NCBI RefSeq assembly: GCF_014203695.1
Contig: NZ_JACHJO010000001.1
Span: 124,001 to 188,000 of the forward strand
Direction of reading: 5' to 3'
DNA length: 64,000 bases
Source: Nocardiopsis algeriensis
GTDB taxonomy: Bacteria; Actinomycetota; Actinomycetes; Streptosporangiales; Streptosporangiaceae
This document shows, one piece after another, positions 46,687-55,742 of this stretch. Position 1 is the stretch's first letter; each line of letters begins with the position of its first letter. Both the position numbers and the translations under genes were made by a program. A model generated the notes under the pieces. It saw nothing but the letters and a program-made list of their open reading frames with translations. It did not search any database and had not been told where the DNA came from.

Positions 46687-46775
46687 GCCCCGTCCCCGCG
46701 CCGCGGCCGTGTGTCCGCCCTCCGGGCACGCGGCCGGGGCGGAAAGCCGGAGCGGTCCCCCGCCCCGGCCCCGGG

Positions 46776-47540
46776 TCACCGCTTCTCGGGGCGGACCCGG
46801 TGGACCTTGTGCTGGGCGGCCTGGGCGCGCGGGCGCACGACCATCAGGTCGATGTTCACGTGCGGGGGCCGGGTGACGGCCCAGACGACCGTGTCGGCGA
46901 CGTCCTCGGCGGTGAGCGGGTCGGGCACGCCCGCGTAGACCGCCTCGGCGGCCTCGGCGTCGCCGCGCAGCCGGTTGAGGGAGAACTCCTCGGTCTTGAC
47001 CATGCCGGGGGCGATCTCCACCACGCGCACGGGCTCGCCGCACAGTTCCAGGCGCAGGGTGGCGGCCAGGGTGTGCGCGCCGTGCTTGGCGGCCACGTAG
47101 CCCGCACCGCCCTCGTAGACCACGTGCCCGGCCGTGGAGGTGACGACCAGGACCGTCCCGTCGCCACTCGCGATCAGCTCGGGCAGCAGGGCCTGGGTCA
47201 TGTTGAGGACGCCGAGGACGTTGACCTCGTACATCCTGCGCCAGTCGTCGGGGTCCCCGGTGGCGATCGGGTCGACGCCGATGGCGCCGCCGGCGTTGTT
47301 GACGAGCACGGAGCAGGAGGGCAGGGCCTCGGCGAAGGCGTCGACCGCCGCGCGGTCGGTGACGTCGAGGGCGAAGGCCCGGGCGCTGCGGCCCTGGGCG
47401 GTGAGCTCCTCGGCCAGCGCCTCGATCCGGTCGGCGCGGCGGGCGACGAGGACGACGTCGTAGCCCTCGGCTGCCAGCCCCCGAGCGGTGGCGGCCCCGA
47501 TCCCGCTGCTGGCGCCGGTGACGACCGCGGTCGCTGTCAT
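46776..47540 (-). CDS. SDR family NAD(P)-dependent oxidoreductase
   Basis: 254 aa short-chain dehydrogenase. Cofactor motif TGASSGIG at the N-terminus, ARRADR after beta-2 (basic residues favour NADP), NNAGG, catalytic Ser in TSTAG and Y-x-x-x-K in YVAAKH. YdfG/serine-dehydrogenase-like layout; substrate unknown. ATG 47540 has GGGAGG upstream. It stands alone, convergent with ptsH. Confidence 0.88.
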   Translation of the reverse strand: MTATAVVTGASSGIGAATARGLAAEGYDVVLVARRADRIEALAEELTAQGRSARAFALDVTDRAAVDAFAEALPSCSVLVNNAGGAIGVDPIATGDPDDWRRMYEVNVLGVLNMTQALLPELIASGDGTVLVVTSTAGHVVYEGGAGYVAAKHGAHTLAATLRLELCGEPVRVVEIAPGMVKTEEFSLNRLRGDAEAAEAVYAGVPDPLTAEDVADTVVWAVTRPPHVNIDLMVVRPRAQAAQHKVHRVRPEKR

Positions 47541-47635
47541 GGTGTTTCCTCCCCGGAGTCGCTGTCGCGCCGAGCGTATCCCTCCGCGCCGGCGCGGTCC
47601 GCGAGGGGGACCGCGCCGCCGCGGCGGCCCGGGAC

Positions 47636-48964
47636 TCAGCGCTCCCAGTCGGCGGTGGCGAAGGCCAGCGCGGCGGGGAGACCCGCGTGCCAGCAGGCCC
47701 GGTCGTGACCGCCGCGGTACTCCTCCAGCACCGCGAACCCCGGTGCGCGGCCCAGGGCGGCGCCGCGTTCGGCCAGGGCGGCGTGCAGGCGCCGGTTGGG
47801 GCCGAGCAGCGACCACTCGTCGGTTCCGGCGGAGAGGTGGACGCGCTCGGGAACCTCGCCGGCGCCGGCGAGGAGCCGGGGCATCCGCTCGCTCTCCCCT
47901 CCCGCCGCGGCGACGCCCGGCCACCAGAACGACCCCGACTGCGACACCACCCGCCCGAATCGCCCGGGATTCCGGTGGGCGGCGTACAGGGCGGTGAGCC
48001 CGCCCAGGCTCTGCCCGGCGACCGCCGTGCGCGACGGGTCGCCGGTGACCGGGTACCGGCGTGCGAGCAGGGGCAGCAGCTCCTCCCCGAGGAAGGAGAC
48101 GAAGGCGTCGGAGCAGGCCAGCTCCCGTGTGCGGGCGATCGGACCGAGGGAGTCCACCAGGACGGTCAGCGCGGGCGGGAGCGTCCCGTCCGCGACGAGC
48201 GCGTCGATCAGCGGGGGGAGGCTCCGCCAGTCCTGTCCGTCCAGGAGGACGACCACGGGCCAGGGCAGGCCCTCGGGCGGGCGGCGCGCCGGTTCGTGGA
48301 CCGTCACGGTGCGGGTGTTGCCCAGGTGCTCCGAGGCGACCTGTGTCCCGGTGACCCGCCCGGCCGGGGCCTCCGTTCCTTCCCGCCACAGGCTCCGCGG
48401 CGCCTCGGGCAGGGACACCACCGAGGTCCGGGCGTCGAGCCGCTCCCGGGCCAGGGGGTCGGGGACCGCGTGGGCGAGGGCGTCGAACCAGCGGGCGAGG
48501 GCGGGGCGGTCCTCCGGTTCGGACACGGCCAGGGCCCGCTCGCGCCGGATCCGCAGGACCTCGGGCAGCGCGTCGGGGGAGACCGGTCCGCCTCCGGCCG
48601 GAACCGGGGCGACGGTGTAGGAGGCCCGCCAGTCCCCGTGCATGCGGTAGGTCAGGTGCCACACGTCCGTGCCGGGGACGCGCTCCATGCGGTTGGAGCG
48701 GTAGGAGTCGGCGGCGGCGGCCTTGTCGGCGGCCAGGACGACGTCGGCGAGCTCGTCGCCGCCGCGCCACAGGAAGGTGACCGTACGCCGGCCCTCGGCG
48801 TCGGCCTCCCCCACCATCGGGGTCCCGCTTCCGGCGACGCGGCGCCAGAACCCCTCGGGGTCGCGGGCCGCCTCCTGGACGCAGGGGGTCGGAACGCGTT
48901 CGGGCCGGGCGGTGCGCTTGAGGCGCGGGGGGATCGTGTGGAGGGGGATGTCCTGCCGCTCCAT
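47636..48964 (-). CDS. Enterochelin esterase-like siderophore hydrolase (Fes family)
   Basis: 442 aa, no signal peptide, cytoplasmic. The N-terminal ~200 residues match the Fes N-terminal domain (VTFLWRGG, RMERVPGTDVWHLTYRM, MHGDWRASYTV). The C-terminal alpha/beta hydrolase has the nucleophile elbow GQSLGG and the catalytic His in GGHDRACW. Fes enzymes cleave the ester backbone of imported Fe-siderophores to release iron. It is 26 bp downstream of the MarR gene on the same strand and divergent from a siderophore-binding lipoprotein, so an iron-uptake role is well supported. Confidence 0.9.
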   Translation of the reverse strand: MERQDIPLHTIPPRLKRTARPERVPTPCVQEAARDPEGFWRRVAGSGTPMVGEADAEGRRTVTFLWRGGDELADVVLAADKAAAADSYRSNRMERVPGTDVWHLTYRMHGDWRASYTVAPVPAGGGPVSPDALPEVLRIRRERALAVSEPEDRPALARWFDALAHAVPDPLARERLDARTSVVSLPEAPRSLWREGTEAPAGRVTGTQVASEHLGNTRTVTVHEPARRPPEGLPWPVVVLLDGQDWRSLPPLIDALVADGTLPPALTVLVDSLGPIARTRELACSDAFVSFLGEELLPLLARRYPVTGDPSRTAVAGQSLGGLTALYAAHRNPGRFGRVVSQSGSFWWPGVAAAGGESERMPRLLAGAGEVPERVHLSAGTDEWSLLGPNRRLHAALAERGAALGRAPGFAVLEEYRGGHDRACWHAGLPAALAFATADWER

Positions 48965-48990
48965 GGTGCTGCGGTCCTTTCCTGCGGAGG

Positions 48991-49503
48991 TCACCGGTCG
49001 GAGGCGGACTCGACGGCGGTGAGGAGGCGGAAGAGCTCCGCCACCTCGCCGCCGGTGAGGCGGCCGAGGGGGGAGCGGGCCCCCAGTTCCTCCCCGATGG
49101 CGTCGACGACGCGGCTGCCCTCCTCCGTGGGGCGGGTCACCCGCATGCGCCGGTCCCCGGAGGAGGCGGCCCTGCGGACGAGCCCGCGCTCCTCCAGTTC
49201 GCCGGTGACGACGGAGACCCGCGAGGCCGAGCAGCCGAGCTGGTCGGCCAGGGCGCTCTGGGAGGAGGTGTCGTGCAGGGCTCTCAGGGTGCGCGCCTGG
49301 AAGGCGGTGAGCCCGTGCTCGGCGGCCAGCGCGGTGATCAGTTCCTCCAGGAGCCCGGCCACACGCAGCAGCGCCTCGCCGGCGTCGCGGGTGCTCGGGT
49401 GGTCCTCCTCCTGGCCGGCCTGGTCGTCCGCTCGTGGGCCCCGGGTCCCCGGAGCGTCCTTCCCCGCCGCCATCTGCGCATCAGCATGTGACCCATGTCC
49501 CAT
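48991..49503 (-). CDS. MarR family transcriptional regulator
   Basis: 170 aa. After a ~35-residue polar N-terminus comes a MarR winged HTH: LTAFQARTLRALHD, SQSALADQLGCSASRVSVVTGELEERGLVRR, then DRRMRVTRPTEEG of the wing. ATG 49503 follows GAGGG. It shares a 56-bp control region with the divergent siderophore-binding protein and precedes the Fes-like gene. It may respond to a siderophore or phenolic ligand in addition to IdeR control; that is inference. Confidence 0.9.
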   Translation of the reverse strand: MGHGSHADAQMAAGKDAPGTRGPRADDQAGQEEDHPSTRDAGEALLRVAGLLEELITALAAEHGLTAFQARTLRALHDTSSQSALADQLGCSASRVSVVTGELEERGLVRRAASSGDRRMRVTRPTEEGSRVVDAIGEELGARSPLGRLTGGEVAELFRLLTAVESASDR

Positions 49504-49523
49504 GCGCCCTCACATTCCCCGTC

Positions 49524-49552
49524 TTGACATTAGGTTAGGCACACCTAAATAT
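49524..49552 (+). promoter_or_regulatory. IdeR/DmdR iron box within the promoter of the siderophore-binding gene
   Basis: A -35 TTGACA (49524-49529) and a -10-like AAATAT (49547-49552), 17 nt apart, flank and overlap TTAGGTTAGGCACACCTAA (49530-49548). The latter matches the DtxR/IdeR consensus TTAGGTTAGSCTAACCTAA at 17 of 19 positions. Iron-loaded repressor would cover the spacer and -10. The predicted start of transcription coincides with the ATG at 49560, and no Shine-Dalgarno is present. Confidence 0.9.
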
Positions 49553-49559
49553 ACTTGTC

Positions 49560-50555
49560 ATGCAGAAAGCAATTTCCTCGCACACAGTAGCTGTGCTCGG
49601 TGCCGGCGCGGCGCTCCTCCTCTCCCTCACCGCCTGCGGCACCGGCGGAGGCGACTCCGCGCAGGAGGCGCCCGCCTCCGCCGAGGAGACCCGCGCGGTC
49701 ACCCACCTCTACGGGGAGACCGACATCCCGGCCGAACCGCAGAGCGTGGTCTCGGTCAGCGTCACCTCCACCTCGGTGCTGCTGAGCCTGGACGTCCCGG
49801 TGGTGGCCTCCAGCACCACCTCCCCCAACGCACTCACCGACGACAAGGGCTTCTTCGCCCAGTGGGCGGAGGTGGCCGACGAGCGCGGCGTCGAGGCCCT
49901 GTCCGGCCCCGAGATCGACCTCGAGGAGGTCGCCAACGCCGCACCCGACCTCATCGTCGGCAACGGCTACGGCGCGGACATGGTCAGCGAGGAGATGTAC
50001 GAGCAGCTGTCGCAGATCGCCCCCACCGTCGTCCAGGGCGAGTCCGACATGAGCTGGCTGGAGCTGACCGACCGGTACGCGCAGGCGCTCGACCGCGAGG
50101 ACAGGGCCGAGGAGATCGCCGCCGAGTACGAGGAACTGGTCGCCGAGACCTCCGCGCAGCTGTCCACCGAGCACGGCGTCGCCGTCCTCACCGGCACCCC
50201 GAACGGGTTCAACCTGTTCACGTCCGAGTCCGCGCAGGGGCGCTTCGTCACCGACCTGGGGCTGACCCTGGCCGAGCTGCCCGCGTCGGCCCAGGCCTCG
50301 TCCCAGGGCGGCGCGCGCAGCGACATCGTCGAGCTCTCCACCGAGGACGCCTCCGACATGGGCGACAGCACGCTGCTGTTCGTCAACACCCAGGGCCAGG
50401 AGGTGGAGGACTACCTGGAGACGGCGCCGAACCTGGAGAAGCTGGACTCCTGGAAGGACGGGCGCGTCTTCACCCTGGGCGCCACCTCGTTCCGGATGGA
50501 CCACTACAGCGTTCCGCTCATGGCCGAGCGACTGGTCGAGGTCCTCGGCTCCTGA
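49560..50555 (+). CDS. Iron-siderophore ABC transporter substrate-binding lipoprotein (FepB/FecB-like)
   Basis: 331 aa. A lipobox (SLTAC, lipidated C26) anchors it outside the membrane. The periplasmic-binding-protein family 2 fold is indicated by PQSVVSVSVTSTSVLLSLDV, PEIDLEEVANAAPDLIVGN and a long linking helix. It captures a ferric siderophore for an ABC permease not encoded in this window. Transcription appears leaderless and iron-repressed. It is divergent from MarR-Fes. Confidence 0.92.
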   Translation: MQKAISSHTVAVLGAGAALLLSLTACGTGGGDSAQEAPASAEETRAVTHLYGETDIPAEPQSVVSVSVTSTSVLLSLDVPVVASSTTSPNALTDDKGFFAQWAEVADERGVEALSGPEIDLEEVANAAPDLIVGNGYGADMVSEEMYEQLSQIAPTVVQGESDMSWLELTDRYAQALDREDRAEEIAAEYEELVAETSAQLSTEHGVAVLTGTPNGFNLFTSESAQGRFVTDLGLTLAELPASAQASSQGGARSDIVELSTEDASDMGDSTLLFVNTQGQEVEDYLETAPNLEKLDSWKDGRVFTLGATSFRMDHYSVPLMAERLVEVLGS

Positions 50556-50662
50556 CCTCGCGCCCGGGGGCTCCGGCCCCCGGGCATACCCGCAAGTAAC
50601 GATTGGATTCCCGAACCCGGGGGCTCTGGTGACTGTGATCTGGGGCACCATAAAGTTCCGTC

Positions 50663-53206
50663 ATGCGTGCATTGCGGAAGCGTGTCCTACTTCGTGTCCT
50701 TTTGTGGTTCTTCGTCACCCTTGTGGTTCTCGCCCTGCTCGCCGCCGGGCTGGGCGTCTGGACCGTGCGGAGGTCCTTCCCCGACACCTCCGGCGAGCTC
50801 TCCCTCCCCGGCCTGGAGTCCTCGGTCACGGTGCTGCGTGACGAGTACGGAACCGCACACGTCTACGCGGACACCACGCACGACCTGTTCATGGCCCAGG
50901 GCTTCACCCACGCCCAGGACCGGTTCTGGGAGATGGACTTCCGCCGCCACGTGACCTCCGGCCGGACCGCCGAGCTGTTCGGCCCCGACCAGGTCGACAC
51001 CGACGCCTACCTGCGCACCATGGGCTGGCGCCGCGTCGCCGAGGAGGAGTACGAGCTCCTGTCCCCGGACACCCGCGGCTACCTGGACGCCTACGCGGAG
51101 GGTGTCAACGCCTGGCTGGAGGACCACGACGGCGCCGACGCCTCGCTGGAGTACGCACTGCTCTCCGTGCTCAACGGCGGCCACACCATCGAGCCGTGGG
51201 ACCCGGTGGACAGCCTGGCCTGGCTCAAGGCCATGGCCTGGGACCTGGGCGGCAACATGGGCCAGGAGACCGAGCGCGCGCAGCTGCTCTCCGCCGGGTT
51301 CACCCGCGAGCAGATCGCCGAGCTCTACCCCGAGTACCCCTACGAGGAGCACGCTCCGATCACCGACACCGACGAGCACCTCACCTCCGAGGAGGAGGAC
51401 GGGAACGAGGAGGACGAGCGGCGGGCCCCGGCCGAGCTGTCCGAGGAGGCCGTCGACGCCGTCACCTCCGTCTACGAGGGCGCGGCCTCGCTGCCCGAGA
51501 TGCTCGGCTCCAGCACCAGCCCCGACCTGGGTTCCAACTCGTGGGTGGTCGGCGGCGAGCACACCGAGACCGGCATGCCCCTCCTGGCCAACGACCCTCA
51601 CCTGGGCGCGTCGATGCCCTCGACCTGGTACCAGATCGGCCTGCACTGCACCGAGCTGACGGAGGCCTGCCCCTTCGACGTCAGCGGGTTCAGCTTCTCC
51701 GGCCTGCCCGGCGTGGTCATCGGCCAGAACGAGTCGATCGCCTGGGGCTTCACCAACCTCAACCCCGACGTGATGGACCTGGTCGTCGAGCGGATCGAGG
51801 GCGACAGCTACGTCGTCGACGGCGAGCAGCTCCCCCTGGAGACCCGCCAGGAGACCCTCCGGGTTGCCGGCGGCGAGGACGTGGAGATCACCGTCCGATC
51901 CACCCACCACGGCCCGATCCTGTCCGACACCGCGGCCGGTGCCGACCTGGCCGGCATCGCCGGCGACCCGCAGCTGGAGGGCGCCGAGGAGGACGCCGAG
52001 TACGCGGTCGCCCTCCAGTGGACCGCGCTGCGTCCGGGCACGACCGCAGACGCGATCTTCAGCCTCAATCGGGCCCGCGGCTGGGAGGACTTCCGCCTGG
52101 CGGCCTCCCAGTTCGAGGTCCCGGCGCAGAACCTGGTCTACGCCGACAACGAGGGCAACATCGGCTACCAGTCCCCCGGAAAGGTGCCCGTGCGCGGCGA
52201 GGGCGACGGCCGCTACCCGTCCCCCGGCTGGGACTCCGCCCACGACTGGCAGGGCTACCTGCCCTTCGAGGAGCTGCCGAGCGTGTACAACCCCGAGTCG
52301 GGGTTCATCGTCACGGCCAACCAGTCCGTGGTCGACGCCGACTACGGGCACTGGCTCACCGACGACTGGGACTACGGGTACCGGTCGCAGCGGATCAACG
52401 ACCTGCTGGCCGAGAAGACCGCCGCCGGACCGGTGACCGTCCAGGACATGTCGGACATCCACATGGACTCCTACCACCTGGCCGCGGCCGACATCGTCCC
52501 CCACCTGCTGGAGGCCGAGCCGTCGGGAACCGCGGCCGAGGCCCAGGAGCTGCTGCGCGACTGGGACCTGTACACCGACACCGACTCCGCCGGTGCGGCC
52601 TTCTACCAGGCCACGTGGCGCCACCTGCTGCCGCTGCTGTTCGACGAGACCGACCCCGTCGCCATGACGGGCAACTCGCGCGGCATGTACGTGGTGGCCG
52701 GCCTGCTGGAGGACCCCGAGTCCGCGTGGTGGCAGGGCGAGGAGGCGAGCGGCCGCGACGAGGTGCTGGCCGCCGCGATGGAGGCCGCCGCGGAGGAGCT
52801 CACCGAGCTGCTGGGCGACGACCCGTCCGCCTGGCGCTGGGGCGACCTGCACACCCTGACCGCCACCCACCAGTCACTGGGCACCTCGGGCATCGGTCCC
52901 GTCGAGTGGCTGTTCAACCGGGGCCCGGTGGAGAGCTCGGGCGGCTCGTCCATCGTCAACGCCACCGGATGGAACGACAAGGAGGGGTACGGGATCGCCA
53001 CGGTGCCGTCGATGCGCATGGTCATCGACATGTCCGATCGCGACGCGTCCACGTGGGTGCACCTGACCGGCAACTCCGGCCACGCGTTCCACCCCAACTA
53101 CGACGACCAGCTGGAGGCGTGGGGCAGGGGTGACACCATGCCGTTCGCCTTCACCGAGGACGCCGTCCGCGAGGCCGCGGAGAACGAGCTGACCCTCACG
53201 CCGTAG
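50663..53206 (+). CDS. Penicillin acylase family protein (Ntn hydrolase)
   Basis: 847 aa precursor. An uncleaved signal anchor or signal peptide spans residues ~8-33. The alpha chain is followed by an acidic spacer (~235-262, rich in E and D), and the beta chain begins at the catalytic N-terminal Ser, S291 in LGSNSWVVGG, exposed by autocleavage. NPDVMDL and the Asn/Arg-containing stretches of the beta chain follow the family. Members cleave amide bonds of beta-lactams, acyl-homoserine lactones or other acyl-amides. Substrate unknown; a role in signal degradation or secondary metabolism is possible. Confidence 0.92.
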   Translation: MRALRKRVLLRVLLWFFVTLVVLALLAAGLGVWTVRRSFPDTSGELSLPGLESSVTVLRDEYGTAHVYADTTHDLFMAQGFTHAQDRFWEMDFRRHVTSGRTAELFGPDQVDTDAYLRTMGWRRVAEEEYELLSPDTRGYLDAYAEGVNAWLEDHDGADASLEYALLSVLNGGHTIEPWDPVDSLAWLKAMAWDLGGNMGQETERAQLLSAGFTREQIAELYPEYPYEEHAPITDTDEHLTSEEEDGNEEDERRAPAELSEEAVDAVTSVYEGAASLPEMLGSSTSPDLGSNSWVVGGEHTETGMPLLANDPHLGASMPSTWYQIGLHCTELTEACPFDVSGFSFSGLPGVVIGQNESIAWGFTNLNPDVMDLVVERIEGDSYVVDGEQLPLETRQETLRVAGGEDVEITVRSTHHGPILSDTAAGADLAGIAGDPQLEGAEEDAEYAVALQWTALRPGTTADAIFSLNRARGWEDFRLAASQFEVPAQNLVYADNEGNIGYQSPGKVPVRGEGDGRYPSPGWDSAHDWQGYLPFEELPSVYNPESGFIVTANQSVVDADYGHWLTDDWDYGYRSQRINDLLAEKTAAGPVTVQDMSDIHMDSYHLAAADIVPHLLEAEPSGTAAEAQELLRDWDLYTDTDSAGAAFYQATWRHLLPLLFDETDPVAMTGNSRGMYVVAGLLEDPESAWWQGEEASGRDEVLAAAMEAAAEELTELLGDDPSAWRWGDLHTLTATHQSLGTSGIGPVEWLFNRGPVESSGGSSIVNATGWNDKEGYGIATVPSMRMVIDMSDRDASTWVHLTGNSGHAFHPNYDDQLEAWGRGDTMPFAFTEDAVREAAENELTLTP

Positions 53207-53217
53207 AGCAGGTGGAA

Positions 53218-53254
53218 GAGCCCCGCGGGAACCCTCCGGGTCTCCGCGGGGCTC
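53218..53254. terminator. Bidirectional terminator after the penicillin acylase gene
   Basis: 11-bp arms (GAGCCCCGCGG and its complement) with a short inner CCC/GGG stem, 11 nt after the acylase stop and 8 nt after the convergent SDR stop. Confidence 0.8.
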
Positions 53255-53262
53255 GTGCGCGT

Positions 53263-54147
53263 TCAGGGGCCGGCGAGGGGGAAGGACACCCCGGTCATCT
53301 CCTCCGACAGGGTCCACAGGCGCTTGGCCGCACGCTCGTCCCACGCGGCCTCGCTGCGGCTGGTGAGCGCCGGGGCGCCGCGCGTACCGCCCATGGCCTT
53401 GGGGCCGGCGAAGGCGGCGCCGGGCACGTCCTGGGTGGCGGCGAAGATGGTGGGGAGGGCGCCGTCGGCCGCGCTCTGGGCGAGGATCCTGTTGCCCAGC
53501 ATCCCGATCCGGCGGACCAGCGGGTCGGCGCCGTGGCTCTGCAGGTTGGTCCTCGCGTAACCGGGGTGCGCGGCGGTGGAGAGCACCGGGGACCCGACCG
53601 CGTCCAGGCGCCGCTGGAGCTCCAGCGTGAACAGCAGGTTGGCAAGCTTGGACCGGGCGTACGCCTTGAAGGGGGTGTAGCCCTTCTCCATACCGATGTC
53701 GTCGAAGTCGATGCCGCGCGCCAGCTGGTGCAGGACGGAGGAGAGGGTGACCACGCGGCCGGTGACGTGCTCCAGCAGCAGGTTGGTGAGGGCGAAGTGG
53801 CCGAGGTGGTTCGTGCCGAACTGGAGCTCGAAGCCGTCCGCCGTCCGGCCCTGCGCGACCGCCATGATCCCCGCGTTGTTGACGAGGAGGTGGATGTCGC
53901 CCTCCCACCGCTCGGCGAAGGCGCGCACGGACGAGAGGTCGGCCAGGTCCAGGCGGCGGACCTCCGTGTCACCCCGGACGTCCGCGGCCGCCGCACGGCC
54001 CTTCTCCTCGTCGCGCACGGCCATCACGACCCGCGCGCCCATCCTGGCCAGTATGCGTGTGGTCTCCAGACCCACCCCGCTGTTGGCCCCCGTGACAATC
54101 GCCGTACGCCCGCCGAGATCGGGGATTTCGATCGCTGAGGTCTTCAT
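53263..54147 (-). CDS. SDR family oxidoreductase (retinol dehydrogenase-like)
   Basis: 294 aa. Cofactor motif TGANSGVG, VRDEEKGRAAA after beta-2 (Arg favours NADP), NNAGIM, FGTNHLGHF, catalytic Ser (TLSSVLH) and Y-x-x-x-K in YARSK. The long C-terminus (TSRSEAAWDERAAKRLWTLSEEMTG) is typical of the retinol-dehydrogenase-like actinobacterial SDRs. ATG 54147 chosen; an in-frame extension upstream to 54357 has no family similarity. Substrate unknown. Confidence 0.88.
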   Translation of the reverse strand: MKTSAIEIPDLGGRTAIVTGANSGVGLETTRILARMGARVVMAVRDEEKGRAAAADVRGDTEVRRLDLADLSSVRAFAERWEGDIHLLVNNAGIMAVAQGRTADGFELQFGTNHLGHFALTNLLLEHVTGRVVTLSSVLHQLARGIDFDDIGMEKGYTPFKAYARSKLANLLFTLELQRRLDAVGSPVLSTAAHPGYARTNLQSHGADPLVRRIGMLGNRILAQSAADGALPTIFAATQDVPGAAFAGPKAMGGTRGAPALTSRSEAAWDERAAKRLWTLSEEMTGVSFPLAGP

Positions 54148-54297
54148 CCCGTCACGGTAGGGGGATCCCCCCGGGGCTGTCCATGAGCGCGTACGGGAAA
54201 GGGGAACAACGGCACTCCCCACGGCCGGGGGACCGGGGGCCCTTGCGCGATCAGCGCCGTAAAGCCGGCGCTCCTTCCCAGCCACAGCCCGTTCCCT

Positions 54298-54381
54298 CGT
54301 GATCTTGTGTCTACAACCGACCCCACCCCATCCCGGGGTTATCCCCTGTCCGACCAAAGTGACCGCAGATACAAGATCACG
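54298..54381 (-). terminator. Inverted repeat downstream of the unknown gene at 54394
   Basis: 15-nt arms with one mismatch (CGTGATCTTGTGTCT at 54298-54312; its complement at 54367-54381) around a 54-nt loop that has its own CCCC/GGGG stem. It starts 12 nt after the gene stop (minus strand). The TGATCTTG core recurs in the inverted repeat at 60224-60285. Terminator role is likely but not certain. Confidence 0.55.
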
Positions 54382-54393
54382 TAAAGCAGGCTG

Positions 54394-55239
54394 TCAGCGG
54401 AAGGAGCCCAGACGCTGGGAGTCCCAGCCCGTCCCGTGGGAGAGGTCGCTCCGGCGCAGGAGGTCGAGCCCCGCCCGGGCGTCGGCGAGCGCCTCGGCAA
54501 GCACCGGATCGGCCTGCCTCGCCTCGTAGAAGAGCCGTTCCAGCCGGGGGTGCCGGGCCAGCAGCCAGGACACCACCTGCTGGTTGCGCGACCCCGGAGA
54601 GGTGGCGACGACGGTCCCGGAGGTGTCGGCGAGCTGGCGCAGCGCACTCGGGTTGCGGGTTCCGGCACGCAGGCGCTCGGTCCAGGCCTCGAGGAAGGGA
54701 CCGAGGTCGTCGAAGGCGGTCGCCAGCGTGTCGAGGACCAGGACCGCCGGACGCTCCTCGGGGTCCAGGTCGAGGGTCTCCCGCCACAGGGCGGCGAAGC
54801 AGCCGAGCACGGCGGCGCGCTCGTCACGGGGCCATTCCCGCCAGCGGGCCAGGTCCAGCTTGGCCGCCACCGTGTCGATGTCGATGCCGCCGCCGACGGA
54901 CAGCGCGATGTCGACGATGCGGGGCAGGAAGTGCTTCAGGTCGTCGACGCCGCCCCACGTGGTGACGGCCTTGTCGGTGAACCGGCTGAGGTCCTCGGCC
55001 TCCAGCTCGCGCAGGGGGGCTCTCCGCAGGCGGCGCTGGTCCTCGTCGGTGACGCAGTGCGGGCAGCCGTCGATCCGCGCCGCCAGGGGGTGGCGTGCGA
55101 ACACGGCATACATCCGCTCGACGGCCTCGGCCGCCGTGACGGAGCGGACCTCCTCGGCGAGTTCGAGGCACTCGGCGCTCCGCGCCACCGTACGGCCGGC
55201 CGGGGGCCGGGGGTGTTCCGTCCGTCCTCCCGTCGACAC
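54394..55239 (-). CDS. Protein of unknown function with CPHC motif
   Basis: 281 aa from GTG 55239 (G-rich sequence just upstream). Not recognised. It is soluble, largely helical and acidic, with a C-x-x-C (CPHC, about residues 59-62) near the N-terminus that could bind metal, followed by WGGVDDLKHFLPRIVDIAL and a C-terminal SWLLARHPRLERLFYEARQ helix. The motif lies in a segment that looks like a small zinc finger (RIDGCPHCVTDEDQ). It is the last gene before the accessory patch at 55.2-58.9 kb. Confidence 0.7.
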   Translation of the reverse strand: MSTGGRTEHPRPPAGRTVARSAECLELAEEVRSVTAAEAVERMYAVFARHPLAARIDGCPHCVTDEDQRRLRRAPLRELEAEDLSRFTDKAVTTWGGVDDLKHFLPRIVDIALSVGGGIDIDTVAAKLDLARWREWPRDERAAVLGCFAALWRETLDLDPEERPAVLVLDTLATAFDDLGPFLEAWTERLRAGTRNPSALRQLADTSGTVVATSPGSRNQQVVSWLLARHPRLERLFYEARQADPVLAEALADARAGLDLLRRSDLSHGTGWDSQRLGSFR

Positions 55240-55742
55240 GGCTCAGTCCCCCCGGAAACAGACGGTACGGGGAGCAGGCGGGAGGGGTGTGGAGGAGTTC
55301 GAAGCCACCTCGCTCGGAGAGGAGTACACGGATCACATCCAAGGGGAGTAGTGCGAGCGCCGGTCCCGCGGGAGCACAGCGGAGACGGAGGGGAGGCCGA
55401 AGGGGGCGGCAGGCCTCGGACGGCAGGGCCCAACAGGGCAGATGTCCGCACCACGCCTCAGGGCGCCCCTCTTCCGGACGACCGCATGCGACACACGCCT
55501 TCCCGGCCTGGGGCGCAGGGCGTGGGGTCGCAGCATGGGGGATGTGCCAATCCGGTTGGGCCCCGCGTAGGGGTGAGCGGGTGGGGCCGTCAACACGCAG
55601 AAGCGTACATCAGCCCTGCCGCTGGTGAACGGCTTCGGTGGGGCCGTTCCCGGTATGCGCACGGGTATTCCTCGGCGACTCGGCACGGAGGGAAACCGGC
55701 CCACCACCCTCCGGAGGGAAGTGCGGGGGAGCCGGTCCGTGA
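55240..55742. other. 503-bp region without an intact gene
   Basis: No frame here encodes a recognisable protein. The last ~100 bp (55630-55742), in the frame of the downstream HNH fragment, ends SGGKCGGAGP-stop-GFDF, which looks like the decayed zinc-cysteine region of an HNH nuclease. A 20-codon ORF (55289-55351, EEFEATSLGEEYTDHIQGE) is open but unsupported. Confidence 0.4.

Noticed and set aside
55289-55351. 20-codon ORF ending EEYTDHIQGE as a possible peptide precursor
   Set aside because: Too short, no core-peptide features (no Cys/Ser/Thr pattern) and no modification genes nearby.
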